In this document: positions 44,468 through 53,647 of the stretch, piece by piece | Position numbering within the stretch: the first letter of the stretch is position 1 | Layout of the letters: the number at the start of each line of letters is the position of its first letter | Assembly (NCBI GenBank): GCA_905233625.1 | Contig: CAJOFJ010000009.1 | Coordinates: 78,492-142,491 of the forward strand | DNA: 64,000 nt | Direction: 5' to 3' | From: an uncultured Bacteroidales bacterium | Lineage (GTDB): Bacteria; Bacteroidota; Bacteroidia; Bacteroidales; WCHB1-69 | Program-made: the position numbers and the translations under genes | Notes under the pieces: model-generated | The model's input: only the letters and a program-made list of their open reading frames with translations | What the model was told of the DNA's origin: nothing | Database searches by the model: none

Positions 44468-45733
44468 ATGAGCAAACTATTACCAAGGGAGGTATATCTC
44501 CAAAAATTGATTGACAGCAGAGAAAATGGAGACGTGAAAGTCGTCACTGGCCCACGAAGATGCGGTAAATCATGGCTGTTGACTCGTTTGTATAAAGAAT
44601 ATTTGATTGCAGATGGTGTTCCGGAAGAAGACATCATCATCGTTTCGTTAGATATTGATGACGAGAACAACCAAAGCGAATTGGCTGACAAGGAGAAACT
44701 TAAGGCCTACCTATACGGTAAGATTACCGACCCTAAGCGGATGTATTATGTGATATTGGATGAAATCCAAGAAGTAGATGGCTTTGAAAAACTAGTTAAT
44801 GGTTTAAGAAGTAAGGATAACGTGGATGTTTATGTAACGGGCAGCAATGCCAAATTGCTGTCTAAGGACATTAGTACAATATTCCGGGATCGGGGTCAGG
44901 AAATACGATGCAATCCGTTTTCATTCAAGGAATTATATAAGAAAAGAAATGAACCTTTTAGCGAACTATGGAAAGAGTTCTATACCTTTGGAGGCATGCC
45001 CGGATTACTCAGCCGAAAGACCCCGCTTCAGAAAGCAAACTATCTGCAGGATCTTTGGAGAAAAACGTACATTACGGATATTATTGAAAGATATAGCATA
45101 GGAAACGAAGTTGCACTTGAGGCAATAGCAGATAGTTTATGCTCCGCCATAGGTTCTCTGTCAAATCCAACCAAAATGGCCAATTCCCTGCAAAGTGTCC
45201 AAAATATCAAAATAGACGAGGAAACAGTTAAGAAATATTTGGATTATATATGCGATTCCTTCCTTTTTGAAGGTGCAAGACGATATGACATAAAAGGGAA
45301 GGAATACTACAAGTCCTTTAAGAAATATTATTGTGTTGATGTCGGTCTGAGAAATGCACGGTTGAATTTTAGACAGCAGGAAGTCACTCATATTATGGAA
45401 AATGTGATTTACAATGAGCTTCGATCACGTGACTATCTTGTGGATGTAGGCTTGATAGAGTCCCGTGAAATGAGGGATGGAAAACAAGTTTACATTCAAT
45501 ATGAAGTAGATTTCATCGCTACAAATGGGTTTGACAAATATTATATACAATCAGCATACGCTTTGCTTACGGAAATGAAGCAGAATCAGGAACTGAGATC
45601 TCTAAAGAAAATAGGCGATTCCTTTCAAAAAATTGTCATCCAAGGTGATGACATCGCTACCTATACCAATGATGACGGTATTATTTTCATGGGCTTGCAC
45701 CAATTTTTGATGAATAGCGATATTTTGAGATAG
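44468..45733 (+). CDS. AAA_14 / DUF4143 family ATPase
   Basis: From ATG 44468 the 421-residue protein has Walker A VVTGPRRCGKSWLLTRLY, Walker B MYYVILDEIQEVDGFEKLVN, the sensor-like VYVTGSNAKLLSKD, ending with the DUF4143 domain (NVIYNELRSRDYLVDVG and a Glu/Asp pair followed by YEVDFIATNGFDKYYIQSAY). The last part looks like a PD-(D/E)XK fold. This family is common and variable in Bacteroidota; its role is unresolved. It sits alone between two FISUMP paralogues, with more AT-rich composition than its neighbours. Confidence 0.85.
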   Translation: MSKLLPREVYLQKLIDSRENGDVKVVTGPRRCGKSWLLTRLYKEYLIADGVPEEDIIIVSLDIDDENNQSELADKEKLKAYLYGKITDPKRMYYVILDEIQEVDGFEKLVNGLRSKDNVDVYVTGSNAKLLSKDISTIFRDRGQEIRCNPFSFKELYKKRNEPFSELWKEFYTFGGMPGLLSRKTPLQKANYLQDLWRKTYITDIIERYSIGNEVALEAIADSLCSAIGSLSNPTKMANSLQSVQNIKIDEETVKKYLDYICDSFLFEGARRYDIKGKEYYKSFKKYYCVDVGLRNARLNFRQQEVTHIMENVIYNELRSRDYLVDVGLIESREMRDGKQVYIQYEVDFIATNGFDKYYIQSAYALLTEMKQNQELRSLKKIGDSFQKIVIQGDDIATYTNDDGIIFMGLHQFLMNSDILR

Positions 45734-45886
45734 CTTTCGGAGTTTGTTGCAAACTTGCAGCATTTTTCGATTTTATCGCTTTCGTAATTTCCAAAAATCA
45801 GCATTGCGTGCAAATTTTGTTTCATTCTAAGGCTTCCTTGATTTGAAAAAATCAAATGCGTTATGCCGTATATCAAATTTTTTTAC

Positions 45887-45894
45887 TAACTTTG
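45887..45894 (+). promoter_or_regulatory. -7 promoter box of FISUMP copy 2
   Basis: TAACTTTG, 49 bp upstream of the ATG at 45944. Confidence 0.5.
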
Positions 45895-46129
45895 CCTTGT
45901 GTTCCAAAAGGGATACATTGAACTGATTAAAAATAACACAATTATGAAAAGACTCCTATCATTTTTGGTGGTAATATTGATAAGCATCACTGCTTTTGCC
46001 CAAAGTGTGACCCTCACCTTCACCGCCAAGGATGCGGCCAACCAGCATGTACAGCTCAACCGTGTGTCCATTACTAACTTAACCAAGGGCTGGCAGGAAA
46101 CAATATATTGGCCTGATACGACTTGCAGA

Positions 46130-46159
46130 TGTAGAGACGCGCCGTGGCACGTCTCTACA
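46130..46159. repeat. TGTAGAGACG palindrome, copy 6 (breaks FISUMP copy 2)
   Basis: Identical to copy 4 at 43010. The host sequence just before it is 12 nt shorter, so the two units differ by four codons there. Confidence 0.9.
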
Positions 46160-46436
46160 ATTGTTCCAAAACAACCCCAATCCCTTCACCGGCACCACCG
46201 AGGTAAACCTGATGGTGACTGCAGAAGGAACGGCAACCATGGACATTGCCGATATCAATGGCCGTATTGTTGTAGCGAAGGATTATTCTTTACAACCAGG
46301 CTCCCACCGATTCCGCATCACCTTGGCCACTGCCGGCACCTACGTGATGACCGCCCGCCAGAGCGGCCAAACCTCCTCCATCAAAATGGTATGCAATGGC
46401 GGCACCGATGCCAATAAAATGGAATACATTGGTACC

Positions 46437-46464
46437 GTAGAGACGCACGGCCGTGCGTCTCTAC
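46437..46464. repeat. Palindrome, copy 7 (in frame in FISUMP copy 2)
   Basis: Identical to copy 5 at 43317, read as Val-Glu-Thr-His-Gly-Arg-Ala-Ser-Leu-Gln. Confidence 0.9.
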
Positions 46465-47605
46465 AATCGCCTAAATCACAAAATGCCCCCAAATACACCA
46501 CCACCCACCCTTTCACCTTCGGTGACCAGATGGAATACGTGGGATATGCTAGCATTAACTGCAGCGCAGCGGAAAGCCAGCATATTACACAAGTGCAGGG
46601 AGCTTCCCAGACCATCACTTTGCAGTTTTCCGATACTCAGCATCAGTTGCCAATTGTTACCACAAATACGATAACTTCTATTACGACTAATTCTGCCATT
46701 TGCGGTGGTAATGTTACTTCAAATGGTGTCTTTCCCGTTTTCGCTTGCGGTGTATGTTGGAGCACCGTGCAGAACCCTACTGTGAGCGACAGCCACACCA
46801 CCGATGGCAGTGGTACGGGCAGTTTCACCAGTAATATTACAGGTCTGACCACTGGCACTACTTATTATGTGCGGGCGTATGCCACCAGTAGTGCAGGTAC
46901 GGGCTATGGGGAACAACGAAGTTTTACTGCTGTTGATACTGCTGGGAATTCTTGTCCCGGAGTCTCTACAGTGACCGACTATGACAACAATACCTACAAT
47001 ACGGTGCAGATTGGCAATCAGTGCTGGATGAAGGAGAATTTACGCACCACACACTACAGCGATGGCACAAGCATACCTTTGGGCAGCAGTGGAAGTAATA
47101 CAACCGCATATTGTTATTATCCTGACGATAGCGTTTCCAATGTGGGCACCTACGGCTATCTGTACAACTGGCCTGCGGTAATGGGTACCTCATCTTCCAG
47201 CAGTGCCAATCCCAGTGGCGTTCAGGGTATATGTCCAACAGGCTGGCATGTTCCGAGTGATGCGGAGTGGACACAGCTGAGTGATTATGTGGGCAGCCAG
47301 ACGCAGTATCAGTGTAGCGCTAATAGCGCCTATATAGCCAAGGCGTTGGCGTCAACATCAGGATGGGCCATTATTATGTCCAATTTGAGCCTAGTTCAAA
47401 TAATTCCACGGGCTTTTCGGCTCTTCCTGCTGGCTGCTACGGCAGCAACTTAAGCTATTTTGGTGCCTACGCCACCTTCTGGAGTGCAACGAATATTTCT
47501 GGCAATTTCGTATACCACCGCCAGCTCACCTACTATGGCGCCTACCTGTACAGGAACTTCAACGACAAGTTCTACGGATACTCGGTCCGTTGTCTTCGCG
47601 ATTAG

Positions 47606-48124
47606 AGCAGACCGCAAAAGTGCGAAGCGCCAAAGCGGTCTGAAAGGATAAACTCGCCGCAGGGCAAAAAGCAAAGCAAAATGTCATGCGGCGGCGCAAA
47701 TGTTTTGCTCCGGCGTATGCGAAACTTGCGCCGCGAGCATATATGTGGTGGTTGCGGTTCCATCGCATATTTTACATTTATTGTTTCAAAATCTTTTGAG
47801 GTTTCAAAGATATTAAAAATTAATGACATATAACAATATTCCGCAACTTTATGAAAATTTATTCCGTAATTTTAGGGTTGTTTATTCCGCAATTATTGGA
47901 AATTCCGTCCCCGTTGAATGAATGTCTGTCTCCGCTACCTGCTATGGCACTGTCACCAAATCCACGGCAAAAAACGAAATGTAAGTATATAAGACCACAC
48001 TGTTCGGGGTTAATCCCATCATAGCTCATCATAAGGTGCGTCATATCGTAACCAAGGTTTATAAAATGTTGTAGAGACGTGGCACGCCGCGTCTCTACAC
48101 TGTAAACAGATACCTGTAACCTGC
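47606..48124. other. Gene-free gap after FISUMP copy 2
   Basis: It holds a hairpin CAGACCGC/GCGGTCTG (47608-47642), a GC-rich stretch resembling the tail of copy 1, and a palindrome at 48070-48099. No reading frame or RNA gene is recognised. Confidence 0.6.
48070..48099. repeat. TGTAGAGACG palindrome, copy 8 (intergenic)
   Basis: Arms TGTAGAGACG and CGTCTCTACA with a mismatched centre. It lies 25 bp beyond the end of the minus-strand ROK gene. Confidence 0.85.
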
Positions 48125-49060
48125 TTAGCTGACCAGCGCTGCGGCGCCTAAAATCGCCACATCATTCTGTTTCAGCTGTGATACCATAACCTTGACTTTG
48201 CCTCGGTAATTTTCAAGAATGTTGTGGTCAAAGGACTTCATGACAGGGTCGAGCAGCACTTTGCCTGCTTTCACGGGACCGCCCATCAAGAAGACTGCTT
48301 CCGGCGAGGAAAATGCCACTGCATTGGCCATAGCCAAACCTAGGATATTGCCAGTATATTCAAATACTTTCAATGCCAGCTCGTCGCCTGCGTTGGCGGC
48401 ATCGCCAATCATTTTGGAGTCAATATCTTCAACGGGAACTTTTGATAGCACACCGTCGTAATAAGGGTCTTGCGCCATCATGTCAAGGCAGGTTTTGCGG
48501 ATACCGCCAGCGGAAGTGTATTGCTCTAAGCAGCCTTTGCGCCCGCATTTGCAGTCACGTCCTTCAGGGAAGATGATGGTGTGGCCTAATTCGCCAGCGA
48601 AGCCGTCATGGCCATACAACAGCTTGCCATCCACGATAATGCCGCTGCCTACGCCCGTGCCCAGAGTGAACATGATGAAGTCCTTCATGCCCTTTGCGCC
48701 ACCGTAAATCATCTCGCCATAAGCCGCTGCATTGGCATCGTTGGTGATGACAGCGGGTAGATGAAGGCGTTCTCCCATCATCTTGGCCAGGAAGATATTG
48801 CCCTTCATGTTGAGGTTGGGGGCGTTCTCGATGCAGCCTGTGTAAAAGTTGCCATTGGGTGCGCCGATGCCGATGCCTTTCACTTCCACTTTCTGCTCGG
48901 CTATCAGTTCTTGGATGGTTTTTGCCAAGTCGTCGGCATACAGGTTGGCGTCACTGTATTGTGCGGTGGGAAGGTTTTTGCGGGCTACCACTTCTCCCGC
49001 CGGACTTACCAGCCCGATGTCGGTGTTCGTACCACCAATGTCTATTCCTATTGCGTACAT
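48125..49060 (-). CDS. ROK-family sugar kinase (glucokinase-like)
   Basis: From ATG 49060 the 311-residue protein has the phosphate-binding IGIDIGGTNTDIGLVS, the catalytic Asp in AVITNDANAAAYGE, FTLGTGVGSGIIVDGKLLYG and the ROK zinc signature CKCGRKGCLEQYTSAGGIRK with its three Cys. It phosphorylates glucose or a related sugar. The upstream in-frame ATG at 49093 is less likely, because family proteins begin at the MYAIGIDIGGT position. Confidence 0.9.
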   Translation of the reverse strand: MYAIGIDIGGTNTDIGLVSPAGEVVARKNLPTAQYSDANLYADDLAKTIQELIAEQKVEVKGIGIGAPNGNFYTGCIENAPNLNMKGNIFLAKMMGERLHLPAVITNDANAAAYGEMIYGGAKGMKDFIMFTLGTGVGSGIIVDGKLLYGHDGFAGELGHTIIFPEGRDCKCGRKGCLEQYTSAGGIRKTCLDMMAQDPYYDGVLSKVPVEDIDSKMIGDAANAGDELALKVFEYTGNILGLAMANAVAFSSPEAVFLMGGPVKAGKVLLDPVMKSFDHNILENYRGKVKVMVSQLKQNDVAILGAAALVS

Positions 49061-49087
49061 ATAATGTTTATTTGATGTTTTGATATT

Positions 49088-49115
49088 CCCCACATTGCGC
49101 TACGCTTATGTGGGG
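49088..49115. terminator. Hairpin upstream of the ROK gene
   Basis: CCCCACAT (49088-49095) pairs with ATGTGGGG (49108-49115). A short GACCTC-TTC-GAGGTC palindrome follows at about 49128. Both resemble parts of the repeat cluster at 59.7 kb. Confidence 0.45.
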
Positions 49116-49236
49116 TTATTAAACTTTGACCTCTTCGAGGTCCCATAAAATTCAGTTATACTCTTTAACTCTTAACTCTTAATTCTTAATTCAACCCCAC
49201 AACCCATAATCTTCTAACTTTCTCATCATGAATTCT

Positions 49237-50517
49237 TTACCTTCCGTTCACCGTGTTGAAAAACTCTGTTCCAATCAATCGGTCATACAACGAGGTTTCA
49301 TCGGTGAGATAGACAAATACTCCATATTCATTTTTGGTTTCCCAGTGGCTGCCCTCAATGTAAGTGGCATCGATTTCAATACTGCCGTCATGCACAAAAA
49401 CATATTGGTAGTTGTAAATTCCCTGTTTCAGGTACAACTCAGCCTCCCAGTAGTTGGTGCTGGGATTGTATTCCAGTTTGGCATCATCCTGAATCTGCCA
49501 GTCGGTAAGTTCTCCGAATACATAGATACTGCCGTCTGTGACAGGAAAATCGCATTTCAGCGAAAAACGGGTCATGACGTAATCCTCGCGGTTTTCACCG
49601 GAATAGTCGCTGTTCTCCCAATAGCATTTTCCCCACAGGGTGGGATTGCCCTGGTAAGCGCCATACGGTCGGGCAATATCCTCTAACACGAGGGCGTAGT
49701 AACCTTTCCCGTCATAACGGAGAGCGGCAATGCGGTCGCCATTATAGCGCAGACTTTTCAGTGAGAACATCCTGAATTCAGAACTTCCATAAAAACTGTT
49801 TTCGTTCTCGTCGTAGTCGAAGCTGTATTCACCAGGTTTGCCAAAGCGGTAACGCAAGCCGATGATGGCATTGTCCCATCGACCGTTCTGTATAATGGTG
49901 GCCCGAAGGTTTCGTGCGGGGTCGCGGATGACGTTACGTCCGGTGTTGACCACAAAATCCACTTCCTGTCCCGTGAAGCGGTAACGTGTGTCGGAGGCGG
50001 CATGCACCTCGCCAATGATGATGGACTCCTCTGGCTCTTTAACCATAAAACGACGGGTGAGAATGGGGTTGTCGGGCGTGTCATCGTATACAAAAAGCAG
50101 GTAATTTCCAGATTTGGTAATTCTTAGCATGTCGTTGGGAAAGCGTAGGGTGAAGTGTACGTAGCTTTGCACGGTGTTGAACGAGTAGGAATGGTCGGTG
50201 AGCTCGTCTTCAGTAAAGCCGTCAATATAGTCGAGGGGGTTGAGGTCTGAAGGTTTCCAGTCGTGAGTGCAGTGGATAACGGTATATTTCAGATAGCGGT
50301 TGTCATTGCTCGACAGGTCATCAAAATTCAGGCACAGTTGTTCTCCGCTATTCAGGTTGATGAGGGGAAATCCTAATGGAGCGGAGGCCGGTGTCAGCTT
50401 GATGCTGGCCAGGTCATTGACATAGGTTCTGTTGTCAAAGGCGATATTGTCATAGTTCTGCGCCTGAAGACAGAACAGGGAAACGAGGGCAAGCATTAAT
50501 AAAGTGGAGTGTTTCAT
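49237..50517 (-). CDS. Type IX secretion system plug protein (DUF5103)
   Basis: The 426-residue protein has a signal peptide (STLLMLALVSLFCLQAQ), a beta domain with SIKLTPASAPLGFPLINLNS and YLKYTVIHCTHDWKPSDLNP, the motif YIDGFTEDELTDHSYSFNTV, and a C-terminal CBM48-like region (VFGELTDWQIQDDAKLEYNP). This matches the DUF5103 family, later named T9SS plug for its role in closing the SprA translocon in the absence of PorV-bound cargo. It is the second T9SS component in the window. Confidence 0.85.
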   Translation of the reverse strand: MKHSTLLMLALVSLFCLQAQNYDNIAFDNRTYVNDLASIKLTPASAPLGFPLINLNSGEQLCLNFDDLSSNDNRYLKYTVIHCTHDWKPSDLNPLDYIDGFTEDELTDHSYSFNTVQSYVHFTLRFPNDMLRITKSGNYLLFVYDDTPDNPILTRRFMVKEPEESIIIGEVHAASDTRYRFTGQEVDFVVNTGRNVIRDPARNLRATIIQNGRWDNAIIGLRYRFGKPGEYSFDYDENENSFYGSSEFRMFSLKSLRYNGDRIAALRYDGKGYYALVLEDIARPYGAYQGNPTLWGKCYWENSDYSGENREDYVMTRFSLKCDFPVTDGSIYVFGELTDWQIQDDAKLEYNPSTNYWEAELYLKQGIYNYQYVFVHDGSIEIDATYIEGSHWETKNEYGVFVYLTDETSLYDRLIGTEFFNTVNGR

Positions 50518-50529
50518 TATGAGGTTACA

Positions 50530-50648
50530 GGTTATAGGGAATAGTGATTAAAGTTAGGGGGTTACAATTCAAAATTCAAAGTTCAAAATTCAATTTTAAA
50601 TTCCCCTTCTTTTAGAAGGGGTGGCCGAAGGCCGGGGTAGTATAATTC
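50530..50648. repeat. Repeats between plug and PHP genes, incl. GC-rich element copy 6
   Basis: AATTCAAAATTC units are followed by the 44-nt GC-rich element at 50599-50642, here with GGCC-GAA-GGCC arms as in copy 1, then AATTCTTAATTCTTAGTTCT. Confidence 0.75.
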
Positions 50649-51860
50649 TTAATTCTTAGTTCTTAGTTTCTTCCGTCGTCTGAACAATAATATCACCATA
50701 GAGATAATAATGATGTATGCTATCCATAACACGGCAGTTTTCCAATAGTTTAAATGGTCAAGTCGCGGATGGTACAGTTGGTCTGGACTTTCGTGTCGGG
50801 TAATGGGGTTGAGCCATAATTCGGTTCCGTCGGCAAAAGTCAGCACGGTACGTACATATTGGTCTTCTTTTTGGATGATATATTCCGCCTCGTCAATGTC
50901 ATTCATGCTTTTGAGCACATGGCCGCCTTGGCCTATAAATTCGGCTTTGCTGATACGTTTGGTGGCAGCTACCCGCAGGGTGTCTTCGCACAAATCCGCC
51001 TTGGTGAGATAGGGCAGGTTTTCTTCGAACCGTGCCCTTTTGTGCGGGAAGCTTTCAGTATAGGTGGGGTCCATGGGAAAGGCAACCCCGACCGCCTTTC
51101 CGGCTACCAGTGATTTCAACAATAAGCTGCCTTCGTTGACGGGACTGTTGATCATGGTGAAGCGGTTGGCGGGGTCGTTGATATTGGTTACGCTGTGGGT
51201 GTCATCGCCACCGATGAGATAGACCAAGTGACCATTGGAAAGGGCCATGTCCCAGTGAGCAGGCGACTTGCGGTAACCGTTCAGCACTTCCAATAACTTG
51301 TAATTGCTGAGGTATTTGAAATCTTCAGGATGATAACCTTTCTCAACGAAAGAAGGGTGGGCAGGAATCGCCAGTTCGGCCTGTTGCCCCATCCTGTTGA
51401 GGGTGTGCTGTTTCATGCTGAGGGTTTGCCACAACGGGTAGTCAATCCTTCTGACTTTTCGTGCACCAAGTCCCAATTGATGTATTTTGAAAATGCCATA
51501 CCCGTGTTCGTAGCCAGGCACATAGCTGGGATTGTCCTTGCCGTAATCGTTGATGGTATTGTAATTGGAAATACCGATATGGTCGAAACCGAAACTGCGA
51601 TAAACGCTGTCCAGCATCTCGTCGCTGTTGTCGCGGCCATTGGCCACACCTCCGGCAGTGCGGGTGTGCGCATGGAAATTGCATAGTAGCCATGTGGTCG
51701 AGTCCATGCCAGTATAAGGGTTATGCAGGTAGTCCCCATGGAAAGGATAGGGTTCGTCAAAGTCATAGACAGGGACAAAAAGGCTGATACATAGTAGTAA
51801 GGTAATGAAGATACCGATAAGGCAGAGAATGAGTTTGCCGATAAATTTCAGAATGCGCAT
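50649..51860 (-). CDS. Membrane-anchored PHP-like hydrolase
   Basis: From ATG 51860 the 403-residue protein has an N-terminal membrane helix (IGKLILCLIGIFITLLLCIS), then the PHP-type metal motif LLCNFHAHTRTAGG with HxH, a Asp-rich second part (DSVYRSFGFDHIGISNYNTI), IPAHPSF and GGDDTHSVT, and a C-terminal helix (AVLWIAYIIIISMVILLF) with a basic tail. PHP domains hydrolyse phosphoesters; the metal ligands look complete. Periplasmic location between two membrane anchors is inferred. It may be co-transcribed with the GT39 gene upstream, but it has its own -7 box at 51885-51892. Confidence 0.72.
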   Translation of the reverse strand: MRILKFIGKLILCLIGIFITLLLCISLFVPVYDFDEPYPFHGDYLHNPYTGMDSTTWLLCNFHAHTRTAGGVANGRDNSDEMLDSVYRSFGFDHIGISNYNTINDYGKDNPSYVPGYEHGYGIFKIHQLGLGARKVRRIDYPLWQTLSMKQHTLNRMGQQAELAIPAHPSFVEKGYHPEDFKYLSNYKLLEVLNGYRKSPAHWDMALSNGHLVYLIGGDDTHSVTNINDPANRFTMINSPVNEGSLLLKSLVAGKAVGVAFPMDPTYTESFPHKRARFEENLPYLTKADLCEDTLRVAATKRISKAEFIGQGGHVLKSMNDIDEAEYIIQKEDQYVRTVLTFADGTELWLNPITRHESPDQLYHPRLDHLNYWKTAVLWIAYIIIISMVILLFRRRKKLRTKN

Positions 51861-51884
51861 ATTTTTGCTAAAATTGTCAGTCTG

Positions 51885-51892
51885 CAAAGATA
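51885..51892 (-). promoter_or_regulatory. -7 promoter box of the PHP gene
   Basis: Minus-strand TATCTTTG, 24 bp upstream of the ATG at 51860. It makes the in-frame start at 51887 impossible for this transcript. Confidence 0.6.
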
Positions 51893-51905
51893 CAAAAATA
51901 ATTGG

Positions 51906-53510
51906 CTAATTAGCACATTGATATCCTTCCAACTTATACACAAATATATATTCCGCTATTCGTCCACTTCGATATATGGGGAAAGTGTCAACAGGAATAA
52001 CATGTTCGAAATAGGGTTGCAGGTACCAGCCATTGGGTTCATAGTAGTTGTAGCTCTGGTTGATGAACCAGTAATTCCGTCCTTCCTGTAAACCTCCCCG
52101 GTACTGGTTAATCCAATAGTATTTATGAATTTGATTTAGTCCACCAAGCGCGTATAACTTCATTCCCAATGGGGTGGCAATGTAATAATCCATGTTGGCG
52201 GCAGGGAACCATTTCAGGGCGATAATGCCGTCGTCGGCTTGCATCTCGTTTGTGGCGACAAGGCTGTCACGTACTGCGGCAAAACCTTCTCGCATCTGGT
52301 CCCAGCCGTACATGTCGAGGGTGACGTCGCCTTTGCCCACAGAGGTCATCTCCATAGCTTTGTCGGAGGCAAAACAGGCCTGAATGCGACCGGTTTTGAT
52401 TTCAAAACAGCCCAAGCCAACGGAAACTGTCAGCAGCAAAAGTGCGGCGACAATTACTACTGGGATGCGATAGATACCTGTCATGTTTTCTTGTTTGGTA
52501 GCCAAATAAGCTCCTGCTATTGGAATCAACAGACTCACTCCGGGAGCGCTCCAATGGGGCAGGGTGGAACGGGTAAGTGAGAAATACACAAAGATACCTA
52601 TCCAAGGCAGGGCAATGAGAAGCAGTAAACGGCTTCCGATGGTTTCAGGAGCGTGTTTTTTTCTGAAAAATGCAATTAAAGCAATGATAATCAATATGTA
52701 AACAATAGGATTATTGTAGAGTAACTCTCCTGCCAATTCAATGCCAAGATAGTCTAACCGGAGTTTTCCCCATAGGCTGACCCGGTCTCCATGAAAAGTG
52801 AAGCTGATAAAGTCGTTTTGCAGATTCCAGATCAGAATGGGTAGCAAACAAAGGGCGGAAATCAGAATAGAGACATATAAGTATTTGTTTTTCAGTTCTT
52901 TTCTATTATAAATCAGAACGTACAAACCTACACCAACCCAGATAAAAGCAGCGGAATATTTAGACAGCATAGCCAGACCGGCACACAAAGCTGCCAACAG
53001 GAGTGATGCGTTGTCTTGTAGAGACGCGCTTCCGTGCGTTTCTACAGGGGGATTCTCTTCTTTTTTTGTTGTGAAATATCTGATAAAAAGATAGATGGAC
53101 AGTAGGGTAAAGAACATCAGCGGCGTATCGGGCATGATGAAAACCCCTGTGATGACAAAGGTATATAGCGAGGCCGTGTAGAGCAAAGCGCTGTATAGTC
53201 CTGTGATTTTGTCTTTGAGCTGAGTGCCAATCAGATAGATCAGCCATGTGTCCACCGTCATCAATACCACGGAAGAAAGTCGCAGGGCCAACTCGCTGTC
53301 GAACAGTAGGTTGAGACTGAACAACTGCATCATCCAACCTACCATGCCAGGATGGTCGAAGTGCGACCAGTCGGGGTACAAAGCGTAGGTCCAGTAGTAT
53401 ACCTCGTCATTTCCGAATTCATGGAAACCTGCTAAAAAACAACGTATTATCATACTGATAACCAGTAAGATAATAAGGGTTCTTGGGATTTTGTCTTCTG
53501 TGATAGTCAT
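51906..53510 (-). CDS. GT39-family (ArnT/PMT-like) glycosyltransferase carrying an inserted palindrome
   Basis: From ATG 53510 the 534-residue polytopic protein has the GT39 acidic motif AGFHEFGNDEVYYWTYALYP in its first periplasmic loop, WSHFDHPGMVGWMMQLF and about 11 membrane helices, then a C-terminal soluble domain. It transfers a sugar from a polyprenyl-phosphate donor to lipid A, another glycan or protein. Between two helices is the peptide VETHGSASLQ, encoded by a palindromic repeat (53017-53046), between TKKEENPP and DNASLLLAAL. The ATG at 53534 lies at the expected transcription start, so 53510 is preferred. Confidence 0.85.
   Translation of the reverse strand: MTITEDKIPRTLIILLVISMIIRCFLAGFHEFGNDEVYYWTYALYPDWSHFDHPGMVGWMMQLFSLNLLFDSELALRLSSVVLMTVDTWLIYLIGTQLKDKITGLYSALLYTASLYTFVITGVFIMPDTPLMFFTLLSIYLFIRYFTTKKEENPPVETHGSASLQDNASLLLAALCAGLAMLSKYSAAFIWVGVGLYVLIYNRKELKNKYLYVSILISALCLLPILIWNLQNDFISFTFHGDRVSLWGKLRLDYLGIELAGELLYNNPIVYILIIIALIAFFRKKHAPETIGSRLLLLIALPWIGIFVYFSLTRSTLPHWSAPGVSLLIPIAGAYLATKQENMTGIYRIPVVIVAALLLLTVSVGLGCFEIKTGRIQACFASDKAMEMTSVGKGDVTLDMYGWDQMREGFAAVRDSLVATNEMQADDGIIALKWFPAANMDYYIATPLGMKLYALGGLNQIHKYYWINQYRGGLQEGRNYWFINQSYNYYEPNGWYLQPYFEHVIPVDTFPIYRSGRIAEYIFVYKLEGYQCAN
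53017..53046. repeat. TGTAGAGACG palindrome, copy 9 (in frame in the GT39 gene)
   Basis: Arms TGTAGAGACGC and GCGTTTCTACA with one base change in one arm. On the minus strand it is translated in the same frame as copies 5 and 7 (Val-Glu-Thr-His-Gly-Ser-Ala-Ser-Leu-Gln). Confidence 0.9.
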
Positions 53511-53539
53511 GAGACGCTTTTGATGCTGAAACATTCATG

Positions 53540-53547
53540 CAAAGATA
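53540..53547 (-). promoter_or_regulatory. -7 promoter box of the GT39 gene
   Basis: Minus-strand TATCTTTG. The expected transcription start falls on the first ATG (53534), which supports the second ATG (53510). Confidence 0.6.
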
Positions 53548-53582
53548 CGAAACAAAAACATTAACAATTCAACAAAATTCAC

Positions 53583-53590
53583 TATTTTTG
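53583..53590 (+). promoter_or_regulatory. -7 promoter box of the LptF/G permease gene
   Basis: TATTTTTG, 57 bp before the GTG at 53648. Confidence 0.55.
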
Positions 53591-53647
53591 CAAAAAATAT
53601 TCTGAGAGATTTTGGTAGCGTTTTTTTTTTGCTAAATAGCTGGATTT

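Larger units (their letters stand above)
45944..47605 (+). pseudogene. FISUMP protein, copy 2, doubly frameshifted
   Basis: Same layout as copy 1: signal peptide (SFLVVILISITAFAQ), SVTLTFTAKDAANQHVQLNR, frame break at the palindrome 46130-46159, continuation FQNNPNPFTGTTEVNLMV, an in-frame palindrome, then an extra fibronectin-III-like domain (TNTITSITTNSAICGGNVTS ... GTTYYVRAYATSSAGTGYGE) absent from copy 1, then the FISUMP domain. A second frame break near 47365 separates ...YIAKALASTSGWA from the end, which continues in another frame as STGFSALPAGCYGSNLSYFG through YSVRCLRD. With two breaks this copy is very likely a pseudogene. Confidence 0.75.
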
